From NCBI RefSeq assembly GCF_035046485.1, contig NC_085137.1:452344980-452408979 (forward strand): 64,000 bases of DNA. Reading direction: 5' to 3'. Under the pieces are notes generated by a model, which was not told where the DNA came from, did not search any database, and worked only from the letters and a program-made list of their open reading frames with translations. Numbering within the stretch: position 1 is the first letter of the stretch; every line of letters begins with the position of its first letter. This DNA comes from Aedes albopictus (taxonomy: Eukaryota > Arthropoda > Insecta > Diptera > Culicidae). The position numbers and the translations under genes were made by a program. Below are positions 12,327-23,700 of the stretch, in pieces.

Positions 12327-12573
12327 TGTCCAACTTACCTGACAAAACAAGAATTGAAGCGAAGTGGTATGCGCCTGGGACATCTCGTGGTGTAAGCTCG
12401 ACAACAGGATGGAGCGAATGGTTATCGGTTTGGTTAACATCGTTAAAATGATACAATTGAGTTATAATATTTTTAAACACCAAAGATGCTAAACATGATT
12501 ATATCACAATGAGTTATACATATCATGGTTTGTTATAATTATGTTATATTTTTGTTAGAATCTTCTAGTCGGG

Positions 12574-13409
12574 TAAGCACAGAGTGTTATAAGAAGTTTT
12601 GCGGAGTAACTTCAAAATCAGTCTATTGATTATAAAATTACAATCTAAAACTACTAGTTAGTACCTATCTGCATCAGTTCATTGAGTACAGATGTAATCA
12701 TATAAAAGAGAAGATAATGATTCCAGAAGATGTTTCGAAAATTCGGGGCAGTTTTGGAAATCTTATTTCCAAAAACATGGCGGAGCTGCGGTTTAATATT
12801 TCTATATTTTGAGTTTCACTTATGTTTTCGAGAATGTATTGCTAAAGTTCCCCTGGTGTCCTACCTTTTTTCTATCTGAATCTTGAAATACTCATAGAAT
12901 ATTGCAATTCGAAATATAATTTCACAATATGCCTAAGTATTATTATCAGAGAATATTGGAATTGGACATCTAAGGACCGATGGAGTTGGTGAATTGCGAA
13001 GAAAAACGTGGGGTGTGGTGAGTGTTGGATTCAGGTTGACTTTCTATTTCAAAGAACTGTCAGCTTTTCTATGGCGGTGTTGGTTAACGCGCCCTGTCTT
13101 GCGAAGACGTGAGTTCAATCCCCATCAGAACTACGTGGATTTTTTTTCGCAATTTTTCCACTCAATTTATCCATTTTTTTTCAAAATAAATTGTGCCTAT
13201 GAACTTCAGTCATTAGGTACGTCTAACATACCATTTCGGTTGATTATCAGAAAAACAACATCATTCGTGTTCGTAAAAACTAAAAAAAGTAAAAATACGA
13301 ACAATGCACAACATTGAAGAAAAAAAAATATAAATCTTCAGAATGTTGCTGTTGGGAGCCCACTTTATAGGGTTTGCCCCGGGCCCCCCGAAGTCTAAAT
13401 CCGGCACTG
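12574..13409. other. Right remnant of hAT-like element; no gene seen
   Basis: AT-rich DNA without a credible coding frame. A tRNA-like stretch near 13063-13130 (TGGCGGTGTTGGTTAACGC, then GAGTTCAATCCCC resembling a B box) may be a decayed tRNA-derived SINE head, but no tail or target duplication was found. Confidence 0.4.
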
Positions 13410-13645
13410 TTAATAGTAGCTCTATCTTTCCTCGTTTCAACAACAATTTGTTTTGAGGTGGTTTCTGGGGAAACTTTCGAGTTATAACGGATTAAATGAG
13501 CCACCATTTGACCAAAATCGAGGGGTCTGCAAAAATGGTTGTGGCTTTAACTAACGGGGGGTCCATCAATTTGAGTAACCAAATGCATTTTCCTTACTTT
13601 TTAGCGAGGACTTTCAGAAAATCGGCACCTTAAAAATTTTTGAAG

Positions 13646-14082
13646 ACAAGGTATAAATAGTGGGCCGTCTCAGCGAGAATTACCCATATGTTTTATTTTC
13701 GATTTATCTAATTAGTCAAAGCACGAAATGAAAAAAAAAAATAGAGTGTTTCTTCCAAATGAGGGATAAAAAAATGTTGTTTTGTTGAGAAATCTTAGAA
13801 TGCTTGAGAGCTGAAGTTGAGCAATTTGTTTGAAAATTTAACTTTTTTTGCGCTCCGTCCCGAAAGGGATATAGATTAAATAATTTTTCATTTTAGGTTG
13901 ATTCAGGTAAATAGATATTCCAACATCAAAAATATATTTCTTAATGCGCCAAGGAAAGTGTTCCATAATCCAACACCAGATATTTATGAAGGTGGACCAA
14001 ATTCTTGGACATCATCTTAAGAAGATATCTAATCAATATTTTATTGAATTTCTATGATATTTTGAAATATCCATTTTGCTAT
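13646..14082. other. AT-rich DNA with no recognised feature
   Basis: No convincing reading frame, inverted repeat or tandem repeat was seen here. Confidence 0.5.
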
Positions 14083-14288
14083 AAGGACAAAGTATTTGGA
14101 GTGCACAGCTCCAATTTTCTCGAGCACAAATTTATAGAACCGTCATACGTATCTGGGTGAAAATGTAACTTGATGCTTGCTTCCGCACAGTAAATATTGA
14201 GTTACATTTTCAACCAGATCCGTTTGACGGTTCTCAAGATTTGTGCTTGAGAAATTTGGAGCCTGTGTACTCCAAATACCTTGCCCTT
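14083..14288. mobile_element. Palindromic MITE, about 206 bp
   Basis: The arms pair: AGTATTTGGAGTGCACAGCT on the left against GGTATTTGGAGTACACAGGC on the complement of the right. They continue through TCTCGAGCACAAATTT and GAACCGTCA. Exact ends and target duplication are uncertain. Confidence 0.7.
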
Positions 14289-14462
14289 TTTAGCTATTGG
14301 CAGCTTTGGATTAATTTATGGGATTTTTTTTGCTCACATGCGTAATTTTCGAAATAACAGCCAAAATTATGAAATCCACTGCAGCCAAAAGAGAAAACCC
14401 CCCTTTTAACATTAACCACTCGCACTCGGACAAACACAACACACAAAGCGAAATCTACTCAC

Positions 14463-15135
14463 TTTTGCTGCCGATCCCCGCTGCCTCCGCTGCTGGCATC
14501 AGGCCTGTGTTGCTGCTGCTGCTGCTGCTGCTGTTGATAGTGTGACTGAGGCTGCTGCGGCTGTGGCTGCTGTTGCTGATAACCACCTCGATTGCCGTAA
14601 TCCTGGCCGGGCTGTGAATGCGACGCACTCCCTGCTGCCGACGCACCCTGGTGGTAGTCCTGTCCTCCGGTGGCACTACCCCCACTCAGATAGTTCCAGG
14701 CCCCCGGCCGTCCGTGACTATCGGGTCGGTCGCCGCCACCATATTGGTGTTGTTGGTGCTGTTGCGGGGGATACTGCGGCGGCGACGGTGCTTGATGGTA
14801 TCCGGGACCGGTTCCGGTTGGACCCGGTGGATACCGGTTGGAGTTGCTAGGGCCACAGCACTCGGAACAGCATGGTCGGCCTGCATCGGGCCGGTCCTGT
14901 CCGCCGTGGAATCCGATCGCACCGCTGGAATAGGTTCCCGCTGGACCCGTTGGCACCCCTTGAGATGATGGTTGCTGCTGCTGGTAGTGGTGCTGGGATG
15001 ATGAGGGGGATGACGGTGCCGAGGGATGGTATTGATGCTGCGATGGGCCACCGGCAGATGGCGATGATGATGATGGTGGTGATGGACGGCTTGCAAAATA
15101 ATAACCACGTCCAGAATTATCAAAACCGGAAGTTC
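14463..15135 (-). CDS. Gln/Pro/Gly-rich exon, possible alternative exon of the secreted-protein gene
   Basis: An open minus-strand frame spans the whole segment and ends at a strong donor (GTGAGT, 14457-14462). The start was chosen at the AG before GAACTTCC because it alone keeps the frame open after a codon split one base in. That is the phase left by the exon at 53158. The peptide starts GTSGFDNSGRGYYFASRP, resembling the GTSGGYGGYG start of the other 3' exon. It continues with Ser/Pro-rich, CCSECCGP and Gln-rich parts, including a nine-Gln run. The exon is 673 nt and ends with two bases of a split codon, so another exon must follow below 14457, but none was identified. The low-complexity composition limits certainty. 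It could instead belong to a separate gene. Confidence 0.55.
14507..14536 (-). repeat. CAG/CTG trinucleotide run encoding polyglutamine
   Basis: About nine CTG triplets on the plus strand read CAG on the coding strand, inside the Gln-rich exon. Length is likely variable between individuals. Confidence 0.85.
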
Positions 15136-16489
15136 CTCTTCTCGAATGGGGTGTGCGTTTTATTTTTTTTTTTTTTTTTGGTTCGAGTGGGGTTGGAGTT
15201 GAGTTGAGAGTTGGTTTAGTTACGAACGCGGAGAGAAAGTTCCATGTTAAAATGGTTTGCATATGGAAGGAATGTTCGGTTTAATTGTAGTTTGAAACCA
15301 TTCTTTCGTTCGCTTGCTGGGGCATTCGGTTTGCGTGCATGGCATGCGGTTGTGCAGAAATAGGGGCAGGAACTACTCTACGACTATGGTTCTACGGTTT
15401 CTACTGTTGTCTAGTTGGGGAACAAGTTTGCATGGAGAGTGGTTTCGAATTCAATGTGCATTCCCTGGACCAGATGTTAGTTAGTGGGTGTGTGTATGTT
15501 CAAGTCTCTTCGGAGCACTACAAAGTTGGTCAATTAGTTTTAATGTGGCGCATACTGGGTCGGTCAAAATGTGAAGGGGTAATCATGATTCTGCGTAATT
15601 GTTATTTCGAACGAAAAGTTGAAAACGAGAAACTCACATTTACGATACGATGGCGACCGTCTTCGAATCAGGTTTCCTCATTTTGACTTCTTGAAATGGA
15701 TGGATTTTTACGATAGAGCTATACTTGACATAAAAGTTTACCAACTTAACGGTGATCATGTAGTAATAACATTTAAACGAGCGCATTATTCTTCCCGAGA
15801 TATCTAAGAATTAACAGCATTTGAATTTAAAATACACTATCATCAAAACAAATGTTTGAGTTAATTGTTGTCTTGATTATTCGACGGTTATAAAAAGGTT
15901 TTGTTTCAATTTTGTTTTCATAATTTTGTTATGAATATTAACATAGAAAAAACCATACAACAAAATGAAATCTATTTTTGTCATTTTTAACAACATTTGT
16001 AATATTTTTCTGTTTTGAGTAGGATGAAAGTGAGAGCACCAAGCTGAACAAATGGAACCACGAATTCAACCAGAATATCTAATTTATGATAAAAATTACT
16101 TCATATATATTGAGAATATACAAGGAATCCCAAAGATCACAAAAATGTGTGTATAAGCAAGTTTTTTTGTCTTTTGAGGAAATCTCATAGTCCTCTTGAA
16201 GAATGTCTGAATGACATCATGACTAAAACTAATCTACCCCTTTCAACTGACTGTGTACTATGTTCGAATATAAATAATAATTAGCTACAATACATTATTT
16301 TCACATCTACCTAAATCAAACTCCAAAGTGGCCAAATGTGTGTGAAAGAAAACTTTCTTCCGGAAATTTCGTTAGGAATCCATAAGTAGAGAGGTTAGAT
16401 AAATTGCCCAAGTTGTGCTACTGCCAGCCACGCATTTCAGCACACGGCATGTGGCAGTTGAGCTGAGGTTGGTAGGTACCTCTACCTAC
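15136..16489. other. Low-repeat DNA, probably intronic
   Basis: A T-run at 15163-15179 lies just upstream (minus-strand sense) of the Gln-rich exon. Several short frames exist in 15339-15810, but they have no splice or motif support. No transposon ends were found. Confidence 0.4.
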
Positions 16490-16767
16490 CTAACACTTTT
16501 TTAATGATCAAAGTTTTCAGCCACTTTTCCAACACCTTCGCCCTGAATCTCTTCCACCCACATTTTTTTTCGTCGGTGCCACAGAAAAAGCGAGAATAGT
16601 AAACCGGTCTGTCTCTGCACTGGATTCGGAGACGGGTTCGGCAAATCGCATCGTTGATCTTTATTGGCACCCGATTGGTGTTATCAAAAAAGTTTCGCAG
16701 GATTTCGATTATCATCGAATCAATCCACTCGTGCTTGGCGAGATATTGCGGGAAGTTCGACTGGTTG
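16490..16767 (-). CDS. Candidate exon of unknown protein
   Basis: The minus-strand frame encodes a protein-like sequence with balanced composition, including HEWIDSMIIEILRNFF, RLRIQCRDRPVYYSRFFCG and CGWKRFRAKVLEKWLK. It ends at a fair donor (TTAG followed by GTAGGT). The proposed acceptor (CAACCAG before TCGAAC) has a poor pyrimidine tract, and stops lie just upstream. The donor leaves one base, compatible with the exon at 14463-15135. The acceptor phase does not fit the exon at 53158, so it is not simply an internal exon between those two. It may be a separate gene or a gene relic. No family is recognised. Confidence 0.3.
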
Positions 16768-17690
16768 ATGCAGTTATCGGGTTATTAAATTTGATGTCTT
16801 TCAAGGGGTGTCTGCTATTGGTGAAAGCTTCATAATTTTAAAACGGATGCTGATACAAAAAGTTCAGCATTACAATTTTTGACATTCAAAACACCTGCAG
16901 CAAAGCAATACGTTCCAACACTAAAAAAATAGCCCAACACCGATTTTTAGTTTCCAAAAATAATTGCTCACGCCTTGCACTTATCAGCCTTATTAGTTTC
17001 GCCAGAGAACATTTTCGAACTTAAGCCAAATCTCTTTTTTTCACTGAATTATACACTTCTTTGAAATCAATAACGGATAGTGAGTATGCGACAGGCACTG
17101 GCGCTGCGCTGCATTGCATAGTGATACCATAACATATACATAAAACCTAAACATATCGTTTCGATCCATACCTTTTTGAAACTTTTGTAATTCCTGCAAT
17201 CTAAGATTATCAGAAAATTATGTGAAATCATATCAATCCACCGGGAATTATCAAAGTATTGCAACAGTTTGCAACAGTTACAGTTTTTGGTTGAATTTAG
17301 AAATCAGTAGCTTGTTTAATTTGTGTGATGAAAATATGACATTTGGACTCTAACAAATCAACAATGATTTTTCATTAGGGCCTGACTTGATCGATTAATA
17401 TTCATCGATTCTCTCTTTTGCTAATTACTCAATCAAAACAAACTAAATGAATATTCTTTTTGTTTCTATAGCAAGATGTAGTCGTCTTTTTCGTACTTTA
17501 GCCAAACAATTTTTGGAAAACTCAATACACATTTTGTGATAACACAAATTGAGGATCGAAGTAGAGAAATCGAATGTCAGTACAGTCCTAATCAAAAATC
17601 AGTGTTTGAAATATTTATGAAATCAATTTCTCTTAACAAAAACATGTAGAGAAACTACATTTTATTTGGATTTTGAGAAAAATACAAAAA
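16768..17690. other. AT-rich DNA with no recognised feature
   Basis: No frame, inverted termini or tandem array could be supported here. Confidence 0.4.
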
Positions 17691-20526
17691 AAAATCTCCA
17701 AAGAAATGGAATAGTCAAGGAATTCCTTCGGAAATTCCTCAAGAAGTTCCTTAACAAATTACTTTAGGTATTTAGAAATTTCTCACTGGGTTCCTTTGGA
17801 ACATTTTACAAACAATTCTATAGAAACTCCTTTAGGGGGTTAGGTACAAAAGGCTGAAACACAAAAGGCTGAAATTACAGAAGGCTGAATGCATCAAAGG
17901 GCTGAAATAGTGATTCGACTAGTTTTCAAACGCACCAGCCTAAAGATTAACCTCAATACTAACAACTCTGACAAATAGACGTATCACTCCAGTTGGGAAT
18001 AATTACACGCTTTCACTGATTTTACGATAAACATTTTACTTGAAAATCTGCTAGTTGGTCGTTTACTCAGCCGTGGCACTTGCATTCGTTTTGCTTGAGC
18101 TTGACCATCCTACCGTCCCCTAGTTCATAGCTGGCCAAACTAAGCCATTTTGGAGGAACATGCTCCAGTTACTATGTTCTGAATCGGAAAGTTTTACTAT
18201 ATGAATTATTGAACGCCTACATTACTAAGATAGTATTTTCCAAAGAATAGCATTTGAAATAGAAGAAGGGAAAATCTCTGATGATATTGTTAGTAGCCGT
18301 TATGTCAACAATCTCCAAAACAACATGACTCGAAAGAATGGCTTATGTTTAAAGAAGGAAAAATTAACAACATTAATATTATCAGTCCCTTTTTATGTTG
18401 GTTGGTATGCACCATTAGTGTCTTCAAGCTCAGTTCCGAAACTAAGGTCCTTGCTGACAGTTACGCGTTCGATTCGCATTCGGACCAAGAGCTTTTCATT
18501 ATGAAAATTTTCTTGACTTTATTTGGCATTGAGTATCTCCGTGACTGTTACACGATATGCTTAAGCTGAGAAACAGGCTTAATCTCAGTTCGGGCGTTAG
18601 TCCAAGAAAAGTAAAAAGTGCTATAACTTATACATGCATTTTCGTATTTTCAGCCTTTTCCATTTTCAGCCTTTTGTAATTTCAGCCCTATGTTCGTATT
18701 CAGCCCTTTGTGCATTCAGCCTTGTAAAGTTCAGCCTTATGTTACCATCCCCCTTCAGGGATTCTTTTAGGAATTACACTAGAAATTCATTCAGAAATTC
18801 TTACAAGTTTCTTCAAGGGAATCTTTCGTGGATAGCTTCAAAATTGTCGCCAATTATTTCCCCAAAAATCCTCCAAGGATTTCTTCAGATTGTTTTCTAT
18901 AGATTCCTCCACATATTTTTTTTAACCTTTCATAAATTTTGTGAAACCCTCAAGATTTTTTTCTTTCCCTGGAATACTTAAAGAAAATCTTCCAGTGCTT
19001 CCACCAGAAATTCCTCTAGGGGTTTGGTTTCTGTAGGTATTCTTTTAGAATGATACCGATAGATTGCTTCAGAAATTTCAGAAATTTCATTCTGAATACC
19101 TTTAGAGATTTCTGCAGAAATATCTCCAAGAATTTCTTTTGTGGCTGTACATAAATGTTGGGAGAAGGGGGTTTGTGGTCTGGCCAAAGTCTACGCTCCA
19201 TATAAATTTCAAAAATTTTGTACGGAAAAAAGTATACGAGCGGTTTCTCGAGGTGGTTTCTTAGACAACTTTCAGTAAGTTGCTTCAAAAATTCCTCCAA
19301 GACAAACTCCAGGTATTCTTTCGAAATTTTCTCAGAAGTTCCTTATTCTAGATATTTTCAAAATAAAGCTCTCCAGCGAGTTCTTTAGATATACTTTTTA
19401 GATTTCCACTGTTAAAACTTCCTCGATTTATATAAAAAGTCCACGAAAGATTCCTTCAAATATCTCTCTAATAATTTTTTTGAAAAATTTTCCACGAATT
19501 CCTATATTTCTATCAGAAAAGATTTTTCAAAGAAATTCTCCCAACAATTCCTTTATACTCTGAGAACTGCTTCACGAGTTCTTCAAGGTATTCCTCCATT
19601 GATTCTTTTAAACGTTATTCTAAAGCTTCCTGTACAATTCTGCCAGGGATTCCTTAGGAAAATGATCAAAATTTCTTTTGGAATTCCTCCATGCTTTGTT
19701 AATAGAAAATTTTCCCTATATTCCTTTATAAATTTCTTTACAAAACCTTGTGGATATTCCAATGGGTTTCTTAAAAAAATTCCAATAGAATTCCTTTAAA
19801 GAATCTTCCAGGAAATTATTTTTAATTCTTTTTAACACATTTCCAAAATTTCTCGTAGACTGTTTTTAGAAAACCTTCCGTGCGTTTCTTCAGAAGTTTC
19901 CCCATGATTTTTAAAGACAATTCTTCTAGAGTTGTTCTTTTAAAATTTCTCCAAAGATTCCTCCGGAGGTTCTTTTAAAATTCACAAATTCAGAATTGTC
20001 TCAGAAATTTCTTTCTTCAGGATTTCAGGATTCCTTCGGAAATCACTGCAGAGATTTTTTCAAATATTCCTCTAAGAGTTTCTTTTGAAATTTCTTGAAA
20101 TGTGCTCTCACACATTTGTATAAAGAATCTCTTGATATTGAATTGTTTTCAAAATATAGAAAAAATGCCTATTTTATTTTAGAGGTTCTACGCCCTTACA
20201 AGAATTTCAGAAATTGCTCTTATGGTTCCATCACAAATATCTTCTGGGATGTCTTAAAGTATCCCTGCGGAAATTGTTCAGATATTCATGCAGGATTTTT
20301 TCAGAAGTTCTTCAAAAAATTATCGGAAAATTGCTGAAGAAATCTTTAAGGAATTCCTGAAGACATTTCTGAGAAATCTCTGGACGATTGTCTCAAGAAA
20401 TTCCTTGAAAACTCCTTTTGGAAAACCTTTTGGTAACTCATAGAAGAAATTCTGAGGCAATTTCTGAAGATATCATTTGAGCAATTCCTTAATGAATGTC
20501 TAGGATGATACTTAGGAGAATATCTG
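17691..20526 (+). repeat. Degenerate GGAATTCC-type minisatellite
   Basis: Highly diverged tandem phrases such as AAATTCCTCCAGGAATTTC, C-rich on the plus strand. The block is interrupted at 17834-18754 by an inverted-repeat element. Short frames inside are products of the repeat. A degraded fragment resembling the interior of the MITE at 2423-2590 lies at about 19158-19235. Confidence 0.75.
17834..18754. mobile_element. Inverted-repeat element with multiple AAAGGCTGAA motifs at each end
   Basis: The ends AGGGGG and CCCCCT are inverted. Just inside, three to four copies of AAAAGGCTGAA lie on the left (from 17848) and five or six inverted copies (TTCAGCCTTTT) on the right, up to about 18736. 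Such subterminal repeats are typical transposase-binding regions of larger DNA transposons. No transposase is visible in the 921 bp. Confidence 0.7.
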
Positions 20527-20762
20527 AAAAAAAAACCCAGGTTAATCCACCTAGTGGTGATAGTGCCTTTCTCGTCGAATATGTACTCAACATTTTTTCC
20601 GGCCATAAGCCGAAGTGTTCCTGAATCCTGAGAATACTCTAGAACGGAATAAATCTCATTTTCTTCTTTTGTCACAGTGCTCGTTGACTCTTCAATGAGG
20701 GGTGGAGTTGATAAATAATAAATGTATTCCCGGGCAGAGTTCAAGTACTGACGATCATAATG

Positions 20763-21003
20763 TGATATTGGTTTGTTTGAGATAAGAGGTAAAAGTACTG
20801 AAAATAATAGCAAAAATTTATTCTTGGACCATCTAACCAATAGCAAAATATGATATTTGCAGATCAATCAAATAGCTCACTGCTATTGGTTAGATCTTAC
20901 CAAGAGCTAAATGTGCTATGATGATGATCTTCCAGGAGTAAAATTGAGATATTTTTTTCAGTACTTTTACCTCTTATCTCAAACAAACAAATATCACTTT
21001 TTG
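20763..21003. repeat. Hairpin repeat nested in copy 1
   Basis: GTTTGAGATAAGAGGTAAAA on the left is exactly inverted near 20970-20990, and AACCAATAGCA pairs with TGCTATTGGTT nearer the centre. It may be an independent foldback insertion. Confidence 0.65.
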
Positions 21004-21096
21004 TTCTCCATATCAAAATATGCCATTATTGAGCTTTTTCCCTCTGCTCGGGTTTGATGAAAAAATTCATTAAAAAATTAAGCAAAACCGCTTAAG

Positions 21097-21424
21097 GCGA
21101 AACTGGAAGCATTTCCTATTTTTTTTTGGTTTTTGATTTTTTTATAAAATAACGAAGCAATATTTTCAAAATCGGTTTTCGTGCACATGTTGAGTATGGA
21201 TCAGGGTATATTTTGATTTTGTTACGCGGCACAAAATGTTTTTCGTTTTTGCAGAAACCATTTTTTGTGAAGTTTTGTTCAAACATGGTTTCTGCAAAAA
21301 TGAAAAACATTTTATACTGCGTAAAAAAATCAGAAGATACCCTGATCCCTGATTTTGCAAATATTGCTTCGTTATTTAATAGTACATCAAAAACCAAAAA
21401 ATGAGGAAAGGCTTCCAGTTTCGC
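21097..21424. repeat. Second hairpin repeat nested in copy 1
   Basis: GCGAAACTGGAAGC on the left pairs with GCTTCCAGTTTCGC on the right. Nearer the centre (about 21261) TTTTGCAGAAACCA pairs with TGGTTTCTGCAAAA. Non-coding foldback structure of about 330 bp. Confidence 0.7.
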
Positions 21425-22229
21425 TTTACTCATCGGTTTTGATAAAAAAAAACTTCTGGAAGACTCTAATTTCACTTTAAAATTGATAAATCTATTGGTT
21501 TATTTATTTGTGCACTTCTTCAAGATGTTGAATTCCGACCAAAATTTCCAAGGGGGACCCCTCTGGACTTAAGAGAAAATCAAAATTTGTGTCAGCCTTA
21601 TTCAGAAAAACAAGAATTTTATCAAAGCCATAATTGAATTTGGAAACTTATTGATGGCTCATATTCCGACGCTATGTTAAACGTATAGGCCGAGCTGAAA
21701 AATATCAAATCTCTCAGTTGACTGCTTGACCACCTTCACTAGCACTGACTGGATGCCGATCATTATCAAGACATTTCGGCATTTTTTTTTCTGCGCACTT
21801 TAGCCTATATTTTATTATCATTAGTTATAAGATTCATGTAAAATTTGACAAAAAAAAGTGCAAGCAAGCGAAATTTCCCCTATTAAAGCCCATTCAAATT
21901 TCTACCGTGTTACAGAGCGCGAGGACTCAACCAGTTGCATCAAAATTGTTCGCAGTAATTTTAGACGCAGAAGGGGATTGGTGCTATAAAATTTAAATTT
22001 TTCCATACAACGTTGATCCATCCTACTGTAAAATGACGCCTCAGGAATCTAAAATGATGTAATTTGACAAGATCGCTTAAAGTTTTATCAAGATTTTGTT
22101 CTTTTACACATATTAATCGCTTGCATCGATTTTGTTCACCTGCGTAATTTCAGCAATGGATCCAACCCTGATTCTGCAACACTGCCGGTAAACTTAAGTG
22201 TGGTCAGAGACTATTTTCTTGCTGCCCGT

Positions 22230-23290
22230 GTAACTGGTTAACGAACATTTTTGATGATTTGTTTGTTTTTTTATTGGTCACTTCCGACGGGACACCTGGA
22301 ACCGGTTCCGGAACACAACCGGTTTAGATACGGTATGAAACTGTTTTCTTGCTTACCGTTCATCTGGTTATCGAAAAACCCCGCTCTTCCATGTATCACA
22401 TGCATGGGCTTGGTTCACTTTTTTAATTGACCACTTCCAGCGGGACAGATGGAACCGGTTCCGGAACACAACCGGTTCAGATATAGTCTGAAACTATTTT
22501 CCTGCTTACCGTTCATCTGGTTATCGAAAAAGCCGCTGTTTGATGCGTCGCTTGCCTGGGTTTGGTTCACTTTTTTAATTGGCCAACTCCGGCAGGACAT
22601 CCGGAACCGGTTCCGGAACACTACCGGTTCAAACTAGGTTTGAAAGTATGTTTCTGCTTACCGTTCATCTGGTTATCGAAAAAGCCGCTGTTTGATGTGC
22701 CACATGCCTGGGTTTGGTTCACTTTTTTAATTGCCCAATTCCGGCAGGACATCCGGAACCGGTTCCGGAACACTACCGGTTCAAACGAGGTTTGAAACTG
22801 TTTTCCTGCTTACCGTTCATCTGGTTATCGAAAAAAGCCGCTCTTTGATGTGTCGCATGCCTGGGTTTGGTTCACTTTTTAAATTGGCCACTTCCGGCAG
22901 GACACCCGGAACCGGTTCCGGAATACTACTGGTTCAAACATGGTCTGAATCTATTTTCCTGCTTATCGTTCATCTGGTTATCGAAAAAGCCGCTCTTTGA
23001 TGTGTCGCATGCCTGGGTTTGGTACACATTTTTAATTGGCCACTTCCGGCAGGACATCCGGAACCAGTTCCGGAATACTACCGGCTCAAACATGGTCAGA
23101 AACTATTTTCCTGCTTACCATTCAACTGGTTATCGAAAAATCCGCTATTTGACGTGTCGCATGCATGGGTTATGTTCACTTTCTTATTTGGCCACTTCCG
23201 GCGGGACACCCGGAACCGGTTCCGGAACACTACCGGTTCAGATATGGTCTGAGACTATTTTCCTTCATCTCCTCAGATAATCGAAAATGC
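22230..23290 (+). repeat. 152-bp tandem array with palindromic CCGGAACCGGTTCCGG core
   Basis: The ACCGGTTCCG core (or its one-base variant) starts at 22301, 22454, 22606, 22758, 22911, 23063 and 23215, giving an exact 152-153 bp period in seven units. Open frames of 60-137 codons across the array are shadows of the repeat. Confidence 0.9.
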
Positions 23291-23513
23291 CGTGATTTGA
23301 TGGGTCGCATGCATGGGTTTGTTGCATTTTCATATCTGGCCCATTCCTGGGGTACCGGTCCGGAACACCTAAATGGCCATAACTCCGGAACGGCTGGACC
23401 GATTCAAACCATTTTCAATAGGAAACAATGGGACAATATTCCGCGTCGATTGAAAGTGAAAGCGTTGAAATCGGATGATATTTACTATCCAAAAGTGAGG
23501 TGACATTTTTGTA

Positions 23514-23562
23514 CACATACACACATACACACGCACACACATACATACACACAGACATCATC
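23514..23562. repeat. ACAC/ACAT microsatellite
   Basis: Short dinucleotide and tetranucleotide repeats inside the right part of copy 1. The related copy at 63180-63590 has a similar tract at the same relative place. Confidence 0.8.
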
Positions 23563-23700
23563 TCAACTCGTTGAGCTGAGTCGATTGGTATATAAGACTT
23601 GGCCCTCCGGGGGTTCTATCAAAATTTCATTTTTGGAGTGAACATATAGCCTTTCGGTACACCTTGGTGTACGAGAAAGGCAAAAACGTGGTCAGAATTT

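Larger units (their letters stand above)
5480..12445 (-). mobile_element. Non-LTR retrotransposon insertion, minus strand
   Basis: The 13-bp sequence AAATGATACAATT occurs just outside both ends (5467-5479 and 12446-12458), a target-site duplication typical of target-primed retrotransposition. The body holds an endonuclease/reverse transcriptase frame on the minus strand, and the 3' end is at the low-coordinate side. Only about 120 bp of element DNA (12327-12445) lies upstream of the second foldback insertion, so an ORF1 is absent or deleted. Five later insertions interrupt it. Confidence 0.75.
5085..12573. mobile_element. TA-flanked AT-rich MITE split by a retrotransposon
   Basis: The inverted termini CCCGACTAGAA are perfect and flanked by TA (5083-5084 and 12574-12575). 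The subterminal DNA carries repeats like TATAACTCATTGTGATAT on both sides. The element's own sequence is 5085-5479 and about 12446-12573, roughly 520 bp. The rest is the non-LTR insertion. Confidence 0.75.
4263..13409. mobile_element. hAT-like element (8-bp target duplication) carrying nested insertions
   Basis: The terminal inverted repeats CAGTCCCGGATTTA (left) and CAGTGCCGGATTTA (complement of right) differ at one position and continue into G-rich GGGGGGCCCGGGGC-like sequence. The flanks TCAATAGT (4255-4262) and TTAATAGT (13410-13417) form an 8-bp duplication matching at 7 of 8 positions, as expected of hAT-type transposition. The element's own DNA is about 4263-5084 and 12574-13409; everything between is younger insertion. 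No transposase is recognisable. Confidence 0.75.
3309..13645. mobile_element. Foldback element split by a nested insertion
   Basis: The left arm (3309 to about 3750) is inverted relative to a right arm made of two pieces, about 4030-4262 and 13418-13645. The arms share phrases such as GGTGCCGATTTTCTGAAAGT, GATAGAGCTACTATT and CCGCCATCTTGGATTTTTA. Without the insertion the element would be about 1.2 kb with arms of roughly 440 bp and a loop of about 280 bp. The outer target duplication was not resolved. No protein is encoded. Confidence 0.75.
20527..23700 (+). mobile_element. Large element with 152-bp repeats, copy 1
   Basis: It starts with CCCAGGTTAATCCACCTAGT and GGTGATAGTGCCTTTCTCGT, and ends near GTGTACGAGAAAGGCAAAAA, whose last part is the inverse of CCTTTCTCGT. 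It holds an internal tandem array (22230-23290) and a conserved-looking right part with CAACTCGTTGAGCTGAGTCG. Its left part aligns, inverted, with 28470-29091. The stretch 20570-21610 is absent from that other copy, so it is probably a later insertion. No protein is recognised. Confidence 0.65.

Noticed and set aside
12210..12483. Minus-strand frame ending in HPVVELTPRDVPGAYHFASI, possibly ORF1 of the non-LTR element
   Set aside because: Only about 35 residues come from the retrotransposon; the remainder is foldback arm and MITE DNA. It is too short to assign as ORF1.
12994..13317. 107-codon plus-strand frame in the hAT remnant
   Set aside because: It lies in decayed element DNA, has no transposase motif (no hAT dimerisation or DDE-like pattern), and overlaps tRNA-like sequence.
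14686..15123. Histidine-rich 145-codon frame opposite reading of the Gln-rich exon region
   Set aside because: It is another frame of the same minus strand as the exon at 14463-15135 and has no matching splice phase; the His run is a shifted reading of repeats.
22449..23503. Series of 62-137-codon frames with repeated WFTFLIGQL-like sequence
   Set aside because: These are shadows of the 152-bp tandem repeat. The repeated peptide follows the DNA period, and frames shift between units.
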